Source of the DNA: Microtetraspora niveoalba
Lineage (GTDB): Bacteria; Actinomycetota; Actinomycetes; Streptosporangiales; Streptosporangiaceae
Length of the DNA stretch: 64,000 bases
Assembly: GCF_001570405.1 (NCBI RefSeq)
Contig: NZ_BBYM01000040.1
Coordinates: forward strand, 1 to 64,000
Direction: 5' to 3'
The translations under genes and the position numbers were made by a program. The notes beneath the pieces were generated by a model that searched no databases, was not told where the DNA came from, and worked only from the letters and a program-made list of their open reading frames with translations. This document shows positions 16,437 through 25,352 of this stretch, in pieces. Positions within the stretch are counted from its first letter, which is position 1; each line of letters begins with the position of its first letter.

Positions 16437-16793
16437 TCAGGCCGTGGCGGCCGGCCGTTCCGGGGGCGCGCTCACCCGGCCACCGGCCAGAAGTTCGGTG
16501 AGGTGGGCGGCGAGGGCGTCGACCGTCGGGCGGTCCCAGGTCAGCGTCGGCTCGACCAGCAGGCCGACGGTCTCTTCGATGTCGACGCACAGGCCGAGCG
16601 CGTGGATCGACTCCCACCCGTAGGCGCGGAGCTTGACCCCCGGATCGATCTCGGCGGGAGACCGTTCGAGGTAGTGGGCCACCCGCTCGGTCAGCCACCG
16701 GCGCACATCATTGCCGGAACGGTCGGAACGGTCGGAACGGTCGGGGTGGTCGGGGTGGTCGGACACGGCTCTCCCTGATCGGTTCTCCGGCAT
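16437..16793 (-). CDS. Stand-alone acyl carrier protein
   Basis: A 118-residue protein with a PP-binding domain at about 27-105. The attachment site is Ser62 in YGWESIHALGL, close to the usual (D/E)S-x2-(A/M)-L pattern. The N-terminal tail DHPDHPDRSDRSDRSG comes from 9-bp repeats and is probably disordered. The ATG follows directly on the stop codon of the acyl-AMP ligase gene, so the two are coupled. The carrier should receive the acyl chain from that ligase as a phosphopantetheine thioester. A phosphopantetheinyl transferase is not present in the window. Confidence 0.85.
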   Translation of the reverse strand: MPENRSGRAVSDHPDHPDRSDRSDRSGNDVRRWLTERVAHYLERSPAEIDPGVKLRAYGWESIHALGLCVDIEETVGLLVEPTLTWDRPTVDALAAHLTELLAGGRVSAPPERPAATA

Positions 16794-18452
16794 TCACGGA
16801 ACGGTTTCCAGCAGGTCGTGCAGCGCGGGGTCCACCTCGGCGTGCAGCGGCGTGAGGCTCCCGCCGAGGAACAGGTCCCTCATGTGACGGCGGCGGAGCT
16901 TGCCGCTGGTGGTCTGCCGCACCACGCCACGGGCCACCAGCAGCAGGCTCAGCGGGACGGCGAACTCCCTCGACACCAGATCCATGACCTGCTCGGCCGT
17001 CTCACCGAGGTACGCCGAGCCTCCTCGGCGTACCTCCTGGACGAGGACGACGTGTTCCCCGCCGTCGGAGCGGCGGACGCCGAAGGCGGCGCTCCGGCCG
17101 GCGACGGGGTTCGCCCGGGACGCCGCCTCCTCCAGATCCTGCGGATAGAGGTTGCGGCCGTTGACGACGATGACGTCCTTGATCCGCCCTGTCACATAGA
17201 GCTGCCCGTCCAGGAGGAACCCCAGGTCGCCCGTGCGCAACCAGCGGCCCCCGCCCGCGCGGAAGGTGGCCCGGGTCTCCTCGGGGCGACCCCGGTACCC
17301 GAGGGCCACGCTCGGGCCCGCCACCCAGATCTCCCCGATCCCGCCGTCGGGCACGGGGACGCAGCCGTCCGGGTCGACGATCCGCAGGTCGAGCCCGGCG
17401 GCCGGGCCGCACGCCACCAGGGGAACTCCTGCGGGGTCGGGAATCGCCTCGTGCCGTTCCAGCGCGGAGGGGTCGAACCCGCGTACGGTCACGTCCTGCC
17501 CTCGCGGCACGCAGCTGACCATCAGGGTGCACTCCGCGAGGCCGTAACCGGGATTCCACGTGGTCGGGCGGAAGCCGGCGGGCGCGAATCTGCGCTCGAA
17601 GCCGGCGAGCGTGGCGGCTTTGATCGGCTCGGCTCCGCTGAGGGCCATGGCCAGGGTGGACAGGTCGAGGCCGGCGAGTTGCTCGTCGGTGACCCGGCGG
17701 GTGCACCAGGAGTATCCGAAGTCTGGAGAAACGGTCCAGTCCGCGCCGTACCGGCTGATCAGTTCCAGCCAGCGCACAGGCCGCGCGACGAACGCGTTCG
17801 GCGACATGAACACGAGGTCGGCGCCCGTGTGGAGCGCTTGCAGTTGGAGGCCGACCAGGCCCATGTCGTGGTAGTGGGGCAGCCATCCGGCCAGCCGTCG
17901 TGGCGGTTTCCCCGCCGCGAGGGCCCGGAACAACCCCAGGTTGTGCAGCAGGTTGCCGTGCGAGACCTCGACACCGCGAGGTTCGCTCGTCGAACCGGAG
18001 GTGTACTGCAGGTACGCGACGGTGTCACCGCCCAGGGCCGGCGGGGCCCAGGCGCCGGGATCGGCGGAGGGAACGACGACGCGGGCCCCGAGGTCGGAGA
18101 GTCCGGACGCGTGCGCGGCATCGGTCAGGACCAGGCCGGCGCCCGCGTCGCGCAGCAATGCCCGCACACGCCTCATGTGAGGGGCGCCCGCGTCCGGCAG
18201 CGGCGCGGGGATCGCCGGCACCCGGGCGTAGAGGCAGCCGAGGAACGCGACGGTGAAGTCGAGCCCGGCCGGATAGAGCAGCAACGCCGGCTGGTCGGTC
18301 ACGCCGAGTCCGGTGAGCCACACGGCGACGGCACGGGCTCGCCGATCCAGCTCGGTGAAAGTGAGCCGGATCGGCTCACCGTTGTCCTGGACGAAGACCA
18401 TCTGCCGCTCGGCGCTGAGGCGGCCCCGGATGTGCGCCACGAAATCGGTCAT
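16794..18452 (-). CDS. Fatty acyl-AMP ligase (FadD32/FAAL type)
   Basis: A 552-residue adenylate-forming enzyme. Core motifs in order are YTSGSTSEPRGVEVSHGN (P-loop, A3), WLPHYHDMGLVG, GYGLAECTLMVS (A5), GEIWVAGPSVALGYRG, RTGDLGFLLDGQLYVTGR (A7/A8) and the end TTSGKLRRRHMRD. The HYHDMGLVG text and the VTVRGFDPSALERHEA insertion are typical of FAALs, which make acyl-adenylates for transfer to an acyl carrier protein rather than to CoA. ATG 18452 overlaps the stop of the reductase gene (ATGA). The longer frame starting at 18479 is unlikely. The chain length used is unknown. Confidence 0.92.
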   Translation of the reverse strand: MTDFVAHIRGRLSAERQMVFVQDNGEPIRLTFTELDRRARAVAVWLTGLGVTDQPALLLYPAGLDFTVAFLGCLYARVPAIPAPLPDAGAPHMRRVRALLRDAGAGLVLTDAAHASGLSDLGARVVVPSADPGAWAPPALGGDTVAYLQYTSGSTSEPRGVEVSHGNLLHNLGLFRALAAGKPPRRLAGWLPHYHDMGLVGLQLQALHTGADLVFMSPNAFVARPVRWLELISRYGADWTVSPDFGYSWCTRRVTDEQLAGLDLSTLAMALSGAEPIKAATLAGFERRFAPAGFRPTTWNPGYGLAECTLMVSCVPRGQDVTVRGFDPSALERHEAIPDPAGVPLVACGPAAGLDLRIVDPDGCVPVPDGGIGEIWVAGPSVALGYRGRPEETRATFRAGGGRWLRTGDLGFLLDGQLYVTGRIKDVIVVNGRNLYPQDLEEAASRANPVAGRSAAFGVRRSDGGEHVVLVQEVRRGGSAYLGETAEQVMDLVSREFAVPLSLLLVARGVVRQTTSGKLRRRHMRDLFLGGSLTPLHAEVDPALHDLLETVP

Positions 18453-19510
18453 TCCGGCAGCCCCTCGCGCACGTACCACGAGACCAGCCGGTCGAGGACC
18501 TCGGCGGTGACGGCCGGCGGCGCCGCCAGGTCGCGCCAGGCGAAGTCATAACGGTGGCGGAAGTAGGTCGCGGTGTATTTGGCCCGCATGTTGACCACCG
18601 CCTCGAACCGGTTGAAGGGCACGTCCCGGATCTGCTCCGGCGTGGCCGGGACGAGCTCGATCGGCAGCCGGGCGTTGACCACCTCGAACAGATCGCGTAC
18701 GGGGACGGTCCGCCCGTTCACCACGTGGAGGATCGGACGGTCGAGATCCGCGGCGGCGAGCGAAAGCAGTCTGGAGACCGTCGTGTCGATGGGGGTCAGG
18801 TGGAGATCGGCGTCCGGATGGCAGGGCAGGCGGACCCGTTCGCCGGGGTTGCGCCGGGCGAAGAAGGCCATCACCCGGAGGAAGTCGTACAGGCCGTAGT
18901 CGGTGAGCGCGCGGCCGGTGCGGGAGTGGCCGACCATCACGCCCAGCCTGGCCACCAGAACGGCGCCCTCGCCGGCCGACCGCGACGATGCCAGCGCGAT
19001 CTCCGCTTCACGTTTGGAGTACTCGTAGAAGTTCCGGAACCTGTCCGGCGAAGCGGGCACGGGCCAGTCCTCGGGCACCGGGCCTTCCGTGTCGAGCCCG
19101 CACTGGTAGGCCGTGCCGATGTGGATGTAGCGCGACCCAGGACGGGCCCGCCGCTCGTAGGTGGCCAGGGCGTTCGCGGAACCCGCCACGTTCACGTCCA
19201 GCAGTTCCGCCTCGCGGCGGGGGAAGAAGGTGACGAGCGCCGCGGTGTGCCAGTAGGTGCAGGGCTCGGCGAAGACCTCGGCCACCGGAAGGCCGAGGTC
19301 CGGCTCGTCCAGCGCCAGCCGGCGCACCCGGAGCCGGTGCGCCGGAGACTCGTCGAAGCCGAGGCAGCGCAGCGCGTCCGCGACCCGGCGGCGCACCACC
19401 TCCGCGGAGGCGCGGGCCAGGGCGATCACCTCGTCGCCCCGGGCCAGCAGGGCGCCGATCAGATGGGAACCCACGAACCCGTTGGCTCCGTCGACCACCT
19501 GAACATTCAC
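18449..19510 (-). CDS. Thioester reductase-like NAD(P)-dependent protein
   Basis: This 353-residue extended short-chain reductase of the male-sterility/NAD_binding_4 group has the Rossmann loop GANGFVGSHLIGALLARG, the catalytic YxxxK in FYEYSKREAE, and a C-terminal part DRLVSWYVREGLPE. In lipopeptide and carboxylic acid reductase systems, related domains release an acyl-carrier thioester as aldehyde or alcohol with NADPH. It is first in the minus-strand unit reductase-ligase-carrier, which suggests reductive release of an acyl chain as the pathway end. That pathway is inferred. It diverges from the EF-hand gene across 75 bp. Confidence 0.85.
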   Translation of the reverse strand: MNVQVVDGANGFVGSHLIGALLARGDEVIALARASAEVVRRRVADALRCLGFDESPAHRLRVRRLALDEPDLGLPVAEVFAEPCTYWHTAALVTFFPRREAELLDVNVAGSANALATYERRARPGSRYIHIGTAYQCGLDTEGPVPEDWPVPASPDRFRNFYEYSKREAEIALASSRSAGEGAVLVARLGVMVGHSRTGRALTDYGLYDFLRVMAFFARRNPGERVRLPCHPDADLHLTPIDTTVSRLLSLAAADLDRPILHVVNGRTVPVRDLFEVVNARLPIELVPATPEQIRDVPFNRFEAVVNMRAKYTATYFRHRYDFAWRDLAAPPAVTAEVLDRLVSWYVREGLPE

Positions 19511-19585
19511 CGCAGAACCTTCCCATCGGAGGTAACGGAACGTAAAGTATCAGCCACATTCCGTGGTCGAAACTCAGGAGAGTTC

Positions 19586-20149
19586 ATGCTCAATGACCTG
19601 CAGCTGCGCAAGATGGCCCATCTCTTCGCACTCCTGGACGTGGACGACGACCGGGTCATCGACAAGATGGACTACACCGCCTCGGCCGACCGGCTGGTGA
19701 ACGCGTTCGGCTTCGCGCCGGGCTCGGCCGAGTCGCGGCGGGTCCGGGAGCGGTACGCGAGGCTGTGGGACGAGGTGACGCTCCCCATGGACATCGACGG
19801 AGACGAACGCGTCGATCTCACCGAGTTCACCGCCGGGTTCGACCAGTTCGTCACGCAGCCCGACGAGGGCTACCGCAGGCATGTCGCGCCGGTCGCCGAC
19901 GCGTTCTACGACCTGATGGACACCGACGGGGACGGACGGATCACCCGGACCGAGTACCTCCGTATGGCCGGAAGCGCGTTCCGGATGTCGGAGGCGAACA
20001 GCCTCTCCGCGTTCGAGCGTCTCGACCTGGACGGCAACGGCTCGCTGAGCAGGCAGGAACTGCACATCGCGAACGAGCAGTTCTTCCGCAGCCCCGACCC
20101 GGACGCCCACGGCAACTGGCTGTTCGGCCCGCTCCCGCCGCGGGGCTGA
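19586..20149 (+). CDS. Four-EF-hand calcium-binding protein (calerythrin-like)
   Basis: A 187-residue acidic, soluble protein with four EF-hand loops: DVDDDRVIDKMD, DIDGDERVDLTE, DTDGDGRITRTE and DLDGNGSLSRQE. Loops 2 to 4 have full Asp/Asn/Glu ligand sets; loop 1 ends in Asp instead of Glu. The arrangement resembles the calerythrin/sarcoplasmic calcium-binding group seen in actinomycetes, which buffer or sense calcium. CAGGAG at 19575-19580 is the ribosome binding site. It diverges from the acyl cassette and may share its promoter region; any functional tie is unknown. Confidence 0.92.
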   Translation: MLNDLQLRKMAHLFALLDVDDDRVIDKMDYTASADRLVNAFGFAPGSAESRRVRERYARLWDEVTLPMDIDGDERVDLTEFTAGFDQFVTQPDEGYRRHVAPVADAFYDLMDTDGDGRITRTEYLRMAGSAFRMSEANSLSAFERLDLDGNGSLSRQELHIANEQFFRSPDPDAHGNWLFGPLPPRG

Positions 20150-20168
20150 ACCGCCGGGACGCTCCGGT

Positions 20169-20194
20169 CCGTACGGCGCGGCCCCGCCGTACGG
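20169..20194. terminator. Bidirectional hairpin terminator
   Basis: A perfect 10-bp stem, CCGTACGGCG (20169-20178) with CGCCGTACGG (20185-20194), has a 6-base loop. It lies between the convergent EF-hand gene and response regulator gene. Confidence 0.7.
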
Positions 20195-20217
20195 GCCGGG
20201 ATGTACGGGCCGGGACG

Positions 20218-20910
20218 TCAGCGGGGGTCGGCGGCGCCGCCGGCGGCGGACCGTCCGGTCAGGGACGGGTAGCGGACCCTCGCGAGGTCGCCGCCCGTCT
20301 CCGGCCACAGCCAGCCGTGCTCCAGCGAGATCCTGATCGCCTCGACGCGGGTGCGGGCGCCGACCTTCGGGAGAATGCGGCACAGGTAGTTCCGTACGGT
20401 GCCGGGCGAGAGATAGAGCCGGTCGGCGATCTCGGTCACCGTGGATCCCTCGGCGGCGACCTGGAGCACGTCCAGTTCGCGCGAGGTGAGCGGGTTCTCC
20501 GGGGCGTTGAGCGCGGCGAGGGCCAGTTCCGGGTCGATCACCCGTTCCCCGCGGGCCACCCTGCGTACGCAGTCGACGAACTGCTGGGCCGAGGCGTCCT
20601 TGACCATGAAGCCGCTCGCCTTCGCCCCGAGCGCCCGACGCAGCGCCGCGGGGGTGCCGCGGCCGGTGAGGATCACGGTTCTGCATTCGGGCATCCGTTC
20701 GTGCAGCTCGGACGCGGCCGTCAGGCCGTCCACGCAGGGGAGGTGGATGTCGATGAGCGCGACGTCGGGACGGCTCTCGCGGGCCAGCGCGACGATCTCG
20801 CCGCCCTGGCCGGTCTCGGCGACGACCTCCAGGTCGTCCTCCTTGGAGAGCAACGCCACGAGGGCCGATCGGACGAGGTGCATGTTCTCCGCTAGCAGTA
20901 GACGGATCAA
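20218..20910 (-). CDS. Orphan NarL/LuxR-type response regulator
   Basis: A 230-residue regulator. The receiver begins IRLLLAENMHLVRSALVALL; the phosphoacceptor Asp is in VALIDIHLP and the conserved Lys in GFMVKDA, but the usual acidic pair is Glu-Asn (LAEN). The C-terminal LuxR helix-turn-helix reads LTSRELDVLQVAAEG, then VTEIADRLYLSPGTVRNYL. I place the start at TTG 20910, because AAGGAG lies 7 bases before it and the protein then begins exactly at the receiver domain; the longer frame from 20973 adds an Arg-rich tail. No sensor kinase gene is nearby. Such orphan regulators include RamR/AmfR of SapB-type clusters, so a link to the lanthipeptide genes is possible but unproven. Confidence 0.85.
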   Translation of the reverse strand: MIRLLLAENMHLVRSALVALLSKEDDLEVVAETGQGGEIVALARESRPDVALIDIHLPCVDGLTAASELHERMPECRTVILTGRGTPAALRRALGAKASGFMVKDASAQQFVDCVRRVARGERVIDPELALAALNAPENPLTSRELDVLQVAAEGSTVTEIADRLYLSPGTVRNYLCRILPKVGARTRVEAIRISLEHGWLWPETGGDLARVRYPSLTGRSAAGGAADPR

Positions 20911-21482
20911 GCCCGTTCTCCTTATGCGCCTTCGCGAGGTCGGTTGCACGCGTTTTCTCCCCCCGGCCCGCACAGCTTTGCCGGCCCTCCGGGGGCCACC
21001 CCCACTCCTTTCGGAAATATAGCGTTACCGTATGCCAGGGCATTGAAATATCGCGATCTAGCCGGATTGTTTCTCCAGCCCCACCAAGATCAGACGCTGG
21101 GACGCTCGCACCGGTTTACCGGTGGATGGGACCATTCCCGCACATCGGCGCCACCGTGACCCGTTGATCCACGCCACCATCCAACAGACTCGGACAATTC
21201 ACACTCAATTCCACAAACCACAGAGAGCGGGATATATCTGCGTTTATGCCGCTATTTCAGCGGCAATTTGGAACTCCAGAGCGCGTGTCCCCCGCGTGAA
21301 TTCCGCCCGGCGCAATACGACCACCGGGCCCTCGCGCGGCCCCGTACGAACCCGCGAGGGCCCGGTGATCGGCCCTTCTCCGCACCGTGCCGGCCGAGCC
21401 GGACGCCGCCCGCGCGGCGCCTTCGCCGCGGCCGTCCGGGCCTTCCCCGCCACGATCCGCGGCGGCTCGGCCGCGCGCTCTC
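20911..21482. other. Intergenic region without recognised gene
   Basis: About 570 bp between the response regulator start and the C45 gene end. The part 21010-21290 is clearly lower in GC than its surroundings (AT-rich words such as GAAATATAGCG and GGGATATATCTGCG) and shows no convincing frame. The right end carries the terminator listed separately. It may hold promoter elements of the response regulator. Confidence 0.5.
21323..21366 (-). terminator. Hairpin terminator of the importer operon
   Basis: A perfect 14-bp stem, ACCGGGCCCTCGCG (21323-21336) with CGCGAGGGCCCGGT (21353-21366), has a 16-base loop. It lies 117 bp beyond the stop of the last operon gene on the minus strand. Confidence 0.75.
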
Positions 21483-22628
21483 TCAGCCGGGGGTGACCGT
21501 CGTCCAGGTGGACGGGCGGGCCGAGCAGGGGGTGCCGTCGTGCAGCATGAGGCGGCCCGCTCCGGGCTCGACCACGATCGTGGCCAGGGACGCCCAGCGC
21601 GTCCCGAGCCGTCCGTCGGCGGGCGCGTGGCAGCAGACCTCCGCGCCGTCGCCCGGGTGGGCGGTGAGCAGCGCGGCGAGGTCGCCCGCGTCGTCGAAGG
21701 GGTGTCCGTCCCGGATCCTCCCGGCGAGCAGGCGTTCCCGGTCGTACGTCTCCGGCTCGGCCCTCCCCCGGAACTCGCCCTCCGCGAGCGCCGGGGCGAC
21801 GAAGTGGTTGGTGTGCACGAGCCAGCCCGCACCATCGGAGCCGCCGACACCGTCGGAGCCGCCCTGATCGTCCGAGCCGTGCGGGCCCTCCGGGGTGACC
21901 GGGCCCGGCGGGATCACGGCGGCGCCCGCCGGGCTCAGCTCGACGCACGCCGCCCGGTCCGCCGTCACGACGGTCACGACGGTGGAGGCGGACACCGGCG
22001 CGGCGGTCAGGATGGCGACCGCCTCCGCGTACGACCGCGCGCCGCCGAGGACCCTGCGCGCGACGAGGTGCACCGGCACGCCGTCGGCGCCGTCGTCCAC
22101 GTGTCCGAGGATGTTGAACAGCACGCCGACCCCGGCCTCGTTGAGGCCGATCTTCGCCAGGATGCCGTGCTCGGTGATGCCGGTGAAGGCCACCTCGTCG
22201 CCGCGTACGGTCTGGACGTGCCAGCCGTCGGCCAGCTCCTCGTGCCAGTCCCACGTCTGTCCGCCGAGGGTGCGGTCGCCGACGCGCACCACGGTCGAGC
22301 ACTCCCCCGCGCGCGGCGTCCCCGCCACGGCGAGGATCTCGGTGCGCGCGTTGAGCGCGGCGGCGACCCACAGCGGCACGCCCGCGCCGTCGGCGACGCC
22401 CTCGATCTCGGCGGCCAGCTCGGGCGCCCACGCGCGCGTGGCCGCGAGGGTCCGCAGAGCGAGCGCCGGCACGTCGAGCGTCACGCCCCGGGCCGCCGCG
22501 GCGACCTCGAAGAGCTGCGAGTACGTGCGCCACCCCCGCGCGATCTCGGGGGCGAGCCTCCGCCCGCGCTCGTGCCCGCGTCGCCTCGGGTCGGTCTCCT
22601 CGACCAGCAGGTGCGTACGGGAGGTCAC
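21483..22628 (-). CDS. C45 family autoproteolytic acyltransferase/hydrolase
   Basis: A 381-residue Ntn-hydrolase of the acyl-CoA:6-aminopenicillanate acyltransferase (AAT) family. The predicted self-cleavage and nucleophile site is Gly-Glu-Cys110 in AGECSTVVR; the following LGGQTWDWH and LNEAGVGVLFNILG text and the WLVHTNHFV block are family landmarks. Fungal AAT swaps penicillin side chains, while bacterial relatives mostly hydrolyse or transfer N-acyl groups. GTG 22628 overlaps the stop of the upstream ATPase gene (GTGA), so it is the last gene of the importer operon. It probably acts on an imported N-acylated amino acid, peptide or lactam. No signal peptide is seen, so it is cytosolic. Confidence 0.85.
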   Translation of the reverse strand: MTSRTHLLVEETDPRRRGHERGRRLAPEIARGWRTYSQLFEVAAAARGVTLDVPALALRTLAATRAWAPELAAEIEGVADGAGVPLWVAAALNARTEILAVAGTPRAGECSTVVRVGDRTLGGQTWDWHEELADGWHVQTVRGDEVAFTGITEHGILAKIGLNEAGVGVLFNILGHVDDGADGVPVHLVARRVLGGARSYAEAVAILTAAPVSASTVVTVVTADRAACVELSPAGAAVIPPGPVTPEGPHGSDDQGGSDGVGGSDGAGWLVHTNHFVAPALAEGEFRGRAEPETYDRERLLAGRIRDGHPFDDAGDLAALLTAHPGDGAEVCCHAPADGRLGTRWASLATIVVEPGAGRLMLHDGTPCSARPSTWTTVTPG

Positions 22629-23467
22629 GCCTCCACCTCCCGGACGTCCGCGTCGCCGGAGAGCCGGGGCCGCCATCCCGGCCTGGGCGCGCTGTCGCGC
22701 AACAGCACGGTGTAGGGGTGTCGCGGATGGTCGAGCACCTGGTCGGTGCTCCCCCGTTCGACGATCCGGCCCTGCCGCATGACGACGACCTCCTCGCTCA
22801 CCTGCCGGACGACGGACAGGTCATGGGTGATGAACAGGTATGTGAGCCGGCGGTCCCGCCGGATCTCGGCCAGCAGGTTGAGGACCTGCGCCTGCACGGA
22901 CACGTCCAGCGCGGCGACGGCCTCGTCCAGGACGATGACGCGCGGCTCCGCGGCGAGGGCCCGCGCGATGGCGACCCGCTGCTGCTGGCCGCCGCTGAGC
23001 TCGCCGGGCAGCGCCCGCGCGTGCGCGGGCCGCAGGCCGACCTGGCCGAGGAGCTCCTCGATCCGGCGGCGCGCCTCGGCCCCGGTGACCCGGTGGTGGA
23101 CGGCCAGGACCTCCCCGATGGCCGCCTCGACGGTGCGGCGGCGGTTCAGCGAGCCGTTCGGGTCCTGGAAGACCATCTGGATGTCGCGGGCACGGGCCCG
23201 CCGCTCGGCACGACGCGGCCGCCGTGCCACGGGACGGCCGGCCAGGACGACGTCTCCGCTGTCCGCGCTTTCGAGCCCGACCAGGACGCGGGCGAGGGTG
23301 GTCTTGCCCGAGCCCGACTCGCCGACGACGGCGAGGCAGCTCCCGTCGGCGACGGTGAGGCTGACGTCGTCGAGCGCGTGGACGGTGCGGCGGGAGCCGC
23401 CCCGGCCGACGTCGAACCGTTTGCACAGCCCGCTGATCTCGATGACGTTCTCCGCGGTGGCGTTCAC
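22625..23467 (-). CDS. Peptide ABC importer ATPase (DppF/OppF-like)
   Basis: A 280-residue ATP-binding subunit: Walker A GESGSGKTT, Q-loop QMVFQDPNGSLNRRRT, signature LSGGQQQRVAIARAL, Walker B VIVLDEAVAALD and the switch His in FITHDLSVV. The Q-loop and the tail HPRHPYTVLLRDS are typical of the dipeptide/oligopeptide (DppF) class. It begins at GTG 23467 inside the stop of the partner ATPase. With the two permeases and the lipoprotein it forms a complete importer. Confidence 0.92.
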   Translation of the reverse strand: MNATAENVIEISGLCKRFDVGRGGSRRTVHALDDVSLTVADGSCLAVVGESGSGKTTLARVLVGLESADSGDVVLAGRPVARRPRRAERRARARDIQMVFQDPNGSLNRRRTVEAAIGEVLAVHHRVTGAEARRRIEELLGQVGLRPAHARALPGELSGGQQQRVAIARALAAEPRVIVLDEAVAALDVSVQAQVLNLLAEIRRDRRLTYLFITHDLSVVRQVSEEVVVMRQGRIVERGSTDQVLDHPRHPYTVLLRDSAPRPGWRPRLSGDADVREVEA

Positions 23468-24489
23468 GCCCGCACCTCCGTTTCACCTTCGCCGCCCGGC
23501 GTGCCCGCGGGTGCACCCGCCAGCTCGGCGGCGAGCTCTCCGGCACGCAGGCAGCGGGTGGCGCGTCCGGCGTCGTGGACCAGCGCGGGTTCGTCCCGCT
23601 CGCACCGCGGCTCCGCCCACGGGCAGCGGGCCGCGAACGCGCAGCCTCCCTCCACCTCGTACGCGGCGACGGGCCGGCCGGGGATGACGGGAAGCTCCAC
23701 CGCCCTCGCGGTGATGCTCGGCCGCGAGTCGAGCAGCAGCCGCGTGTACGGGTGCCGCGGGGCGGCGTGGAGCTGCTCGGGCGTGGCGATCTCGACGATC
23801 TCCCCCGCGTACATCACGGCGATCCGGTCGCAGACGGCGGACGCGAGTTCGAGGTCGTGGGTGACGAAGAGCATGGCCATCCCGTGCTCGCGGCGCTGCC
23901 GGTCGAGGATCGCCATGACCTCGGACTGGGTGGTGACGTCGAGCGCCGTGGTGGGCTCGTCGGCGAGCAGCAGCCGGGGCGTGCTCGCCACCGCGGCGGC
24001 GATGACGACGCGCTGCAGCATCCCGCCGGAGAGCTGGTGCGGATAGGACGCCATGCAGCGGTCCACATCCGTGATCCCGACCCGCGCGAGGAGGTCGCGC
24101 GCCCGGCGGGTGGCCTCCTCGGCGCTCTCACCGCGCGCGTCCCGGAGCCCTTCGACGAGGTAGCGGGAGACGCGGAGCACCGGGTTCAACGCGGCCCGCG
24201 GGTTCTGGCTGATCATCGTGACGGCTTCGGCGCGCACCCGGCGCAGCGCGGCGGCGCCGAGCGTCCGCACGTCCTCGCCGTCGAGCAGCACCCGCCCGGT
24301 CACCCGGGCGCCGGCCGGCTCGGTGCGCAGGACGGTGCGCAGCGTCATCGACTTGCCCGACCCGGACTCGCCGACGAGGCCGAGGGCCTCGCCGGGGGCG
24401 AGGGACAGCGAGACGCCCCGCAGGAGTGACCGGTCGCCGCGCCTGGAGGGCAGGTCGAGACGGACGTCGTCGAGTTCGAGGACGTTCAC
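23464..24489 (-). CDS. Peptide ABC importer ATPase (DppD/OppD-like)
   Basis: A 341-residue ATP-binding subunit with Walker A GESGSGKSMT, Q-loop MISQNPRAALNP, signature LSGGMLQRVVIAAA, Walker B LLLADEPTTALDVT and the switch His in VTHDLELA. The C-terminal oligopeptide-transporter extension is present, with three Cys in CAFAARCPWAEPRC; in related DppD proteins this Cys-rich region can bind an iron-sulfur cluster. It starts at GTG 24489, overlapping the permease stop, and overlaps the second ATPase at its end. Confidence 0.92.
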   Translation of the reverse strand: MNVLELDDVRLDLPSRRGDRSLLRGVSLSLAPGEALGLVGESGSGKSMTLRTVLRTEPAGARVTGRVLLDGEDVRTLGAAALRRVRAEAVTMISQNPRAALNPVLRVSRYLVEGLRDARGESAEEATRRARDLLARVGITDVDRCMASYPHQLSGGMLQRVVIAAAVASTPRLLLADEPTTALDVTTQSEVMAILDRQRREHGMAMLFVTHDLELASAVCDRIAVMYAGEIVEIATPEQLHAAPRHPYTRLLLDSRPSITARAVELPVIPGRPVAAYEVEGGCAFAARCPWAEPRCERDEPALVHDAGRATRCLRAGELAAELAGAPAGTPGGEGETEVRA

Positions 24490-25352
24490 GCCCGGCCACC
24501 CGCCTTCCGGCCGCCGAGCCGCTCACCGATCACGCTGAACGCGGCGACGGCGACGACGATGCACACGCCGGCCAGCACGCTCTGCTCCGGGTGGCCCTGG
24601 AGCAGCGAGTCCTTCCCCTGCGACACCATCAGCCCCCAGTCGGCGGTCGGGGGCTGGACGCCGAGGCCGAGGAACGACAACGCGGCGAGGTCGATCATCG
24701 CGTACCCGAAGTTGATCGCGGCGCCGGTGAGGATCTGCGGCGCGATGTTGGGCAGGATGTGCCGCACGCTGACGACGAGCCCGGACAACCCCTGCAACTC
24801 CGCCGCCTGGACGTACGCGAGCCGCCGTTCGCGCAGGGCGACGCTGCGCAGCACGCGGGCGGTGTAGGGGACGTACGCGACGGCGAGGGCGACGGTGGCC
24901 TGCCCGAGACCGGTCCCGAACACCGCGACGGCGAGGATCGCCAGCAGCAGGTTCGGGAAGGCGAACAGCAGGTCGAGCACCCGGCCGACGAGCGCGTCGA
25001 CGTACCTGCCGAACCAGGCGGCGACGAGCGCGAGCAGCGCGCCGCCCGTCCCGGCGAGCAGCACGACGACGGCGGCGCCGAGCAGGCTGGTCCGCGCGCC
25101 GTACAGCAGGCGGGCGAGCAGGTCGCGGCCGGACTGGTCGGTGCCGAGCAGGTGCTCGGCGCTCGGGCCCTGGTAGCGCTCGAGGACGCTGCCCACGGCC
25201 GGGTCGTGGGATGTGATCAACGGGGCGCACAGCGCGGCCACCGTGATCAGCGCGACGACCGCGAGCGCGGCGATGCCCAGCGGGCCGAGCCGCTCGGCCA
25301 GGTCGCCGCCGCGCCGCCGTACGGCCGGGCGTGCGAGGGTCTGCGCGGTCAC
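24486..25352 (-). CDS. Peptide ABC importer permease (DppC-like)
   Basis: A 288-residue inner-membrane permease with six hydrophobic segments. The N-terminal cytoplasmic part is followed by LITSHDPAVGSV and HLLGTDQSGRDLLARLLYGARTS in short view, the classic DppC signature, and the EAA-type loop for ATPase contact occurs around YVQAAELQGLSGL. GTG 25352 overlaps the stop of the DppB-like gene. It forms the channel with that partner. Confidence 0.92.
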   Translation of the reverse strand: MTAQTLARPAVRRRGGDLAERLGPLGIAALAVVALITVAALCAPLITSHDPAVGSVLERYQGPSAEHLLGTDQSGRDLLARLLYGARTSLLGAAVVVLLAGTGGALLALVAAWFGRYVDALVGRVLDLLFAFPNLLLAILAVAVFGTGLGQATVALAVAYVPYTARVLRSVALRERRLAYVQAAELQGLSGLVVSVRHILPNIAPQILTGAAINFGYAMIDLAALSFLGLGVQPPTADWGLMVSQGKDSLLQGHPEQSVLAGVCIVVAVAAFSVIGERLGGRKAGGRA

